A stretch of DNA of 28,166 nucleotides from a virus. The stretch's first letter is position 1. Each line of letters starts with the position of its first letter. The stretch lies in IMG/VR virus record IMGVR_UViG_3300031837_000045, positions 1-28,166 of that record. One strand, 5' to 3'. This document shows positions 25,835-28,166 of this stretch, in pieces. A program made the translations under genes and the position numbers. The notes beneath the pieces were generated by a model. It was not told the origin of the DNA and made no database searches. It saw nothing but the letters and a program-made list of their open reading frames with translations.

Positions 25835-25992
25835 CCACCTACGACGTCATCTGGGCCGACGACGAGAACGCTACCGACTGCGTGCGCATCCAGGCCGTGA
25901 GCGCCGAGGACGCGCGACAGAAGATCGAGCGGCGAAGGGACTGCGCGGAGGTACTTCTGGTCGATGAGGTTTTCGAGGACGAACTGCCATGA
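25831..25992 (+). CDS. small acidic phage protein, 53 aa
   Basis: ATG 25831 gives an ATGA overlap at both ends. The product MTTYDVIWADDENATDCVRI, QAVSAEDARQKIERRRDCAE has a strand then helix, and an acidic C-terminus. The pattern ..YDV.WAD.......RI.A.S.EDAR..I resembles small domains of the SPOR/ACT-like size, not identified. Confidence 0.64.
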   Translation: MTTYDVIWADDENATDCVRIQAVSAEDARQKIERRRDCAEVLLVDEVFEDELP

Positions 25993-26072
25993 TTCATGTC
26001 TATGTGCACTTCGTCGCGGAGGGCGTCGGACTCACCCTCTTGCTGGTTCTGTGGATCAATAAACACTGGTAG
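25989..26072 (+). CDS. 27-aa single-pass membrane protein
   Basis: ATG 25989 (ATGA overlap) encodes MIHVYVHFVAEGVGLTLLLV and LWINKHW: one membrane segment. Length and composition fit small phage membrane proteins. Function unknown. Confidence 0.55.
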   Translation: MIHVYVHFVAEGVGLTLLLVLWINKHW

Positions 26073-26081
26073 GATGACACC

Positions 26082-26291
26082 ATGAACAAAGCGTACGAAT
26101 TAAAGACCAGTCCTAGCGGTTCCCACGCCTGCAACTGCATCGGCCCCCAGGCGGGTAAGCCGCTGTGCCCCTGCCGCATGAAGAACCTGCGCGTCGTCGA
26201 TGGCCGTTACGTCGAGGTGATCGACCACGGCCTAGCGGTGAAACTGAGCGACATGACGCGGCAGTTGTTCGACTGGGAGCGCATGGAATGA
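26082..26291 (+). CDS. small Cys-rich phage protein, 69 aa
   Basis: ATG 26082 has AGGA 7 nt upstream. It has SHACNCIGPQAGKPLCPCRM, i.e. CxC and CxC separated by ten residues, a likely metal site, then VVDGRYVEVIDHGLAVKLSD. Function unknown. Confidence 0.66.
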   Translation: MNKAYELKTSPSGSHACNCIGPQAGKPLCPCRMKNLRVVDGRYVEVIDHGLAVKLSDMTRQLFDWERME

Positions 26292-26626
26292 ACACGATCT
26301 TCCGTGACCACGTCACCAATACCGCGTTCTTTCTGTCGATCAGCAAGCGGCAGATCATCATGTTGCAGATCATCGACGCCGGCCACTGCACGGTATACGA
26401 CGACGGTCCCCGGTTTCCGCACTATGTTGGTGCTGGCCGTCAGTTGTGCGAGAAGGGGATGGTCGTGTGGGTGCTGCACGACGTGTCTAAACAGCGTGGG
26501 CACTGGGAGTTGACTAAGGCCGGGGAGCTGACGCTCGCTCTGCTGCGCGAGGCCGGATTCGAGTCCGAGTACCCGAAGCAGGAGGTGCCGTACTGGGCCA
26601 GGAGAAAGCCGCTTGAAACTGCGTAG
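26288..26626 (+). CDS. winged-helix-like protein, 112 aa
   Basis: ATG 26288 gives an ATGA overlap. FHYV-like segments HYVGAGRQLCEKGMVVWVLH and SKQRGHWELTKAGELTLALL have the helix-then-wing layout of MarR/PadR-type winged helices (L..KG.V......GHWELT.AG...L.LL). The first helix of a full domain is short. A regulatory role is inference. Confidence 0.66.
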   Translation: MNTIFRDHVTNTAFFLSISKRQIIMLQIIDAGHCTVYDDGPRFPHYVGAGRQLCEKGMVVWVLHDVSKQRGHWELTKAGELTLALLREAGFESEYPKQEVPYWARRKPLETA

Positions 26627-26744
26627 CCGCCTGCTCCTCCTCGCCCTCGAACCCCTCATCTGGATCGGCCTGCTCGGCATCCTGCTGTCGGTCTGGGCGT
26701 ACAGCCTGAAAGAGCAGATGATCAGCGAGCGCCACGCACCTTGA
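26613..26744 (+). CDS. 43-aa single-pass membrane protein with TTG start
   Basis: TTG 26613 has AGGAG 8 nt upstream and encodes KLRSRLLLLALEPLIWIGLL, GILLSVWAYSLKEQ: one long membrane segment between basic N-terminus and polar C-terminus. It overlaps 26288-26626 by 14 nt and ends in a TTGA overlap with the next start. TTG is rare here but the SD supports it. Confidence 0.58.
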   Translation: MKLRSRLLLLALEPLIWIGLLGILLSVWAYSLKEQMISERHAP

Positions 26745-27313
26745 AGACCAGCAAGCTGCCCCGTCTGCCGCGGATTGCGCACCGCACAAAGAACGTCCCG
26801 CTGACCCGCTGGGACGTCCGTATCCCGCGCGACCTGGCGCGAGCGGTCGACCTGAAGCTGCGCGGGCCGTACGTCGGCGAGCTGCTGAGCGGCCATCGGC
26901 CGGCGCTGATCGAGGCGCTGCTGCGAAGCTGGCTGAAAGAGACGAACGTACTCACGCTGTACCACTGCAAACAGAAAAGGAAACTCACCGATGATGAATA
27001 TGACGAAAGTGTTTTGGCACGGCTTCAAGAGTGCATTTCAGGTGCTGGGCTACATCCTGCATCTGGGGCGCCGGACGCACCCCGACAACCAGGAGCTGCT
27101 GATCCGGCCCAACTACTTCGGCGAGAACCACATGGTGCTGCGTCGCATCAAACCGATCGGCCAGCAGAAGGTGACGCTGCCGTCCGATCCCTTCCTGCGG
27201 TCAGCCTGGGCGAACCGGCCGAAACCGAAGAAGGTGCGCGTGCCGATGAGCAGGCGGCATTCTTTGGTCCCCGATCCGTGGTGGTGATGGAGCAGGTGTT
27301 CGGTGCGGACTGA
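26741..27313 (+). CDS. TTG-started ORF, N-terminal half plausible, 3' half doubtful
   Basis: TTG 26741 overlaps the previous stop as TTGA. Residues 1-83 (RTKNVPLTRWDVRIPRDLAR, AVDLKLRGPYVGELLSGHRP) look real and use GC-rich third positions. From about 26991 the frame is Pro/Ala/Arg-rich and fully overlaps the 98-aa gene in another frame, whose codon use fits better. Either a frameshift or missed stop truncates this protein, or both frames are used. Confidence 0.5.
   Translation: MKTSKLPRLPRIAHRTKNVPLTRWDVRIPRDLARAVDLKLRGPYVGELLSGHRPALIEALLRSWLKETNVLTLYHCKQKRKLTDDEYDESVLARLQECISGAGLHPASGAPDAPRQPGAADPAQLLRREPHGAASHQTDRPAEGDAAVRSLPAVSLGEPAETEEGARADEQAAFFGPRSVVVMEQVFGAD
26991..27287 (+). CDS. 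small basic phage protein, 98 aa, nested in a longer ORF
   Basis: ATG 26991 has AAAAGGAA upstream (shared ACAGAAAAGGAA at 26971-26982). The product MMNMTKVFWHGFKSAFQVLG, YILHLGRRTHPDNQELLIRP, then VLRRIKPIGQQKVTLPSDPF is basic with GC-rich third positions, so I take it as the real gene here. No family is recognised. Confidence 0.64.
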   Translation: MMNMTKVFWHGFKSAFQVLGYILHLGRRTHPDNQELLIRPNYFGENHMVLRRIKPIGQQKVTLPSDPFLRSAWANRPKPKKVRVPMSRRHSLVPDPWW

Positions 27314-27317
27314 CAAT

Positions 27318-27346
27318 TTGACACGTCAGATCATCAACCCTATACT
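27318..27346 (+). promoter_or_regulatory. strong promoter TTGACA-17-TATACT, leaderless start
   Basis: TTGACA (27318-27323, perfect), 17 bp, TATACT (27341-27346, 5 of 6), then 6 nt to ATG 27353. The best promoter in the window by consensus. It predicts transcription starting at the ATG. A weak dyad CTGAC...GTCAG (27310-27329) overlaps the -35. Confidence 0.75.
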
Positions 27347-27352
27347 CCCACC

Positions 27353-27613
27353 ATGAACAGAGAGTCGCTCAAAAAGCTGATCCAGGACGCGCACCCCGAG
27401 CTGCCGTACTACCTCGCCGTAGCGGCATTCGCCAAGCTGATGGGCGTGTCGGTGAGAACCGTGCACCGCTGGCTCGGCGACCCGCAGACCGATTCTGCGG
27501 CGACGGACATCCCGCGGCCGGCGGCCATCGCAGCCTGGGTGATGCTGTCGACGAGCGAGATCGCAGCGTCGGCGCGTCGCGCGCTGAAGCGGTACGTCCC
27601 CATCGCCGAATGA
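27353..27613 (+). CDS. helix-turn-helix DNA-binding protein, 86 aa
   Basis: ATG 27353 lies 6 nt after a strong -10 box with no SD, so the mRNA is probably leaderless. LAVAAFAKLMGVSVRTVHRW and LGDPQTDSAATDIPRPAAIA form an HTH (A-K-L-M-G-V-S-x-R-T-V-x-R-W) with a short C-terminal helix. It resembles small Cro/CI-type phage regulators without a dimerisation domain. It may control the operators seen in the window, or its own promoter. Coupled to the next gene by ATGA. Confidence 0.82.
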   Translation: MNRESLKKLIQDAHPELPYYLAVAAFAKLMGVSVRTVHRWLGDPQTDSAATDIPRPAAIAAWVMLSTSEIAASARRALKRYVPIAE

Positions 27614-28104
27614 GCGACGTCCGCACCATAGCCGACCCTCCAGCACCCGATGCTCCACCGCTCGTCGACGAGCGTCTGGTGCTGGAGGAGCGCATGGTGC
27701 ATATTGGCAGCGTGGCGATCGAGGCCAAGTTTGGCCAGGTCGTCGCCTACGTGCACATGGCCGACATGGTGAAAGGCGGGGACGACATCCGCTACATCCT
27801 GGAGTCCCCCGTCCTCTTCAGCAACCAGCTCAAACAGCAGTACCTGGGCGCGGTCAATCTGACGGGATTCTGGATCTTCCGGGTATGCCAGTCCATCGGC
27901 GTGCAGTCGTGGGAGGAACTGCCCCGGCGTTTGGGCAGAGTGCGAGTCGACCAGCACGGCAAGATCCACGCGATCGCGCACGTCGGCTCCAACAAGATGA
28001 AGAACGGCCGCTCTCAGTGGTTTGAAGTGGATACGGAGATGCGTCAATTCCGCCAACGGATGGCTCTCATGAAGGACAAGGTCTGGATTGGAGCACCCCG
28101 ATGA
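27610..28104 (+). CDS. conserved-looking phage protein, 164 aa, unknown function
   Basis: ATG 27610 gives an ATGA overlap. The acidic Pro-rich N-terminus is followed by IGSVAIEAKFGQVVAYVHMA, then LGAVNLTGFWIFRVCQSIGV, SWEELPRRLGRVRVDQHGKI, HAIAHV. The SWEELP...[VL].RV......I.AI.H pattern is familiar from a phage protein family of unknown function; the match is moderate. Confidence 0.66.
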   Translation: MSDVRTIADPPAPDAPPLVDERLVLEERMVHIGSVAIEAKFGQVVAYVHMADMVKGGDDIRYILESPVLFSNQLKQQYLGAVNLTGFWIFRVCQSIGVQSWEELPRRLGRVRVDQHGKIHAIAHVGSNKMKNGRSQWFEVDTEMRQFRQRMALMKDKVWIGAPR

Positions 28105-28166
28105 GCACCGCGAACCATCACCTAATACGCCACGATATCCTCAAGGCCGACGAACCCACGCCCTGC
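28101..28166 (+). CDS. partial gene, runs off the window
   Basis: ATG 28101 gives an ATGA overlap with the previous stop. Twenty-two codons are seen (MSTANHHLIRHDILKADEPT...). Too short to assign. Confidence 0.55.
   Translation, partial: MSTANHHLIRHDILKADEPTPC

Noticed and set aside
1-28166. Amber codon reassignment across the genome
   Set aside because: Complete genes (8490, 12899, 13454, 23594) end in TAG, so TAG is read as stop.
1-28166. CRISPR array, tRNA or insertion sequence
   Set aside because: No regular spaced repeats, cloverleaf-like segments or transposase frames are visible.

Overview
This window looks like a stretch of a tailed double-stranded DNA phage (or prophage) genome, GC-rich, probably infecting a proteobacterium. 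The evidence is a modular tail-fibre gene at the left edge, a terminase small subunit in the middle, dense operons of very small genes joined by 4-nt start/stop overlaps (ATGA, GTGA, TTGA), and many small proteins of types I know from phages of Burkholderia-like and related hosts. Promoters have ordinary sigma70 -35/-10 boxes. I see no tRNA, rRNA, CRISPR array, insertion sequence, integrase, polymerase or lysis enzyme. Identifications come from reading motifs, not from database searches.

Layout. Positions 1-3036 (leftward): tail fibre, preceded by four small genes and a ribbon-helix-helix (RHH) regulator whose promoter lies inside a perfect inverted repeat. 3187-3674 (rightward): two small genes and a hairpin. 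3781-5913 (leftward): six genes ending upstream in an HNH endonuclease. 5922-5961: overlapping divergent promoters. 5970-8490 (rightward): an HTH regulator followed by a tightly coupled train of small genes. 8482-9722: mostly leftward small genes, a rightward gene broken by an amber codon, and strong hairpins. 9723-10105: a gene-free regulatory block with dyads and operator-like 13-mers. 10141-13454 (rightward): three promoter-led clusters of accessory genes. 13455-15287: a gene-poor hub with a terminator, repeats, the leftward terminase small subunit and a 154-bp concentric palindrome. 15288-28166 (rightward): an RHH protein, a 506-aa protein of unknown function, many small genes, a GHKL-type ATPase and, at the right, an HTH regulator with a strong promoter.

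How it may work together. Several rightward promoters carry a shared 13-bp operator, TGTC-N5-GACA, in the -35/-10 spacer, with more copies in the block before the 10141 cluster. This suggests one repressor controlling the accessory operons. Small DNA-binding genes (3036, 5970, 27353), and also the HNH gene (5913) and the 8694 gene, have a -10 box only 6-9 nt before the start codon, so their mRNAs are probably leaderless, as lambda cI is from PRM. The concentric palindrome between the terminase small subunit and the rightward replicon-like cluster is the strongest candidate for a replication or packaging site.

Two genes appear frameshifted (11906-12086, 17703-17862) and one is interrupted by an amber codon (8895-9092). 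They could be real decay, recoding or sequencing error.
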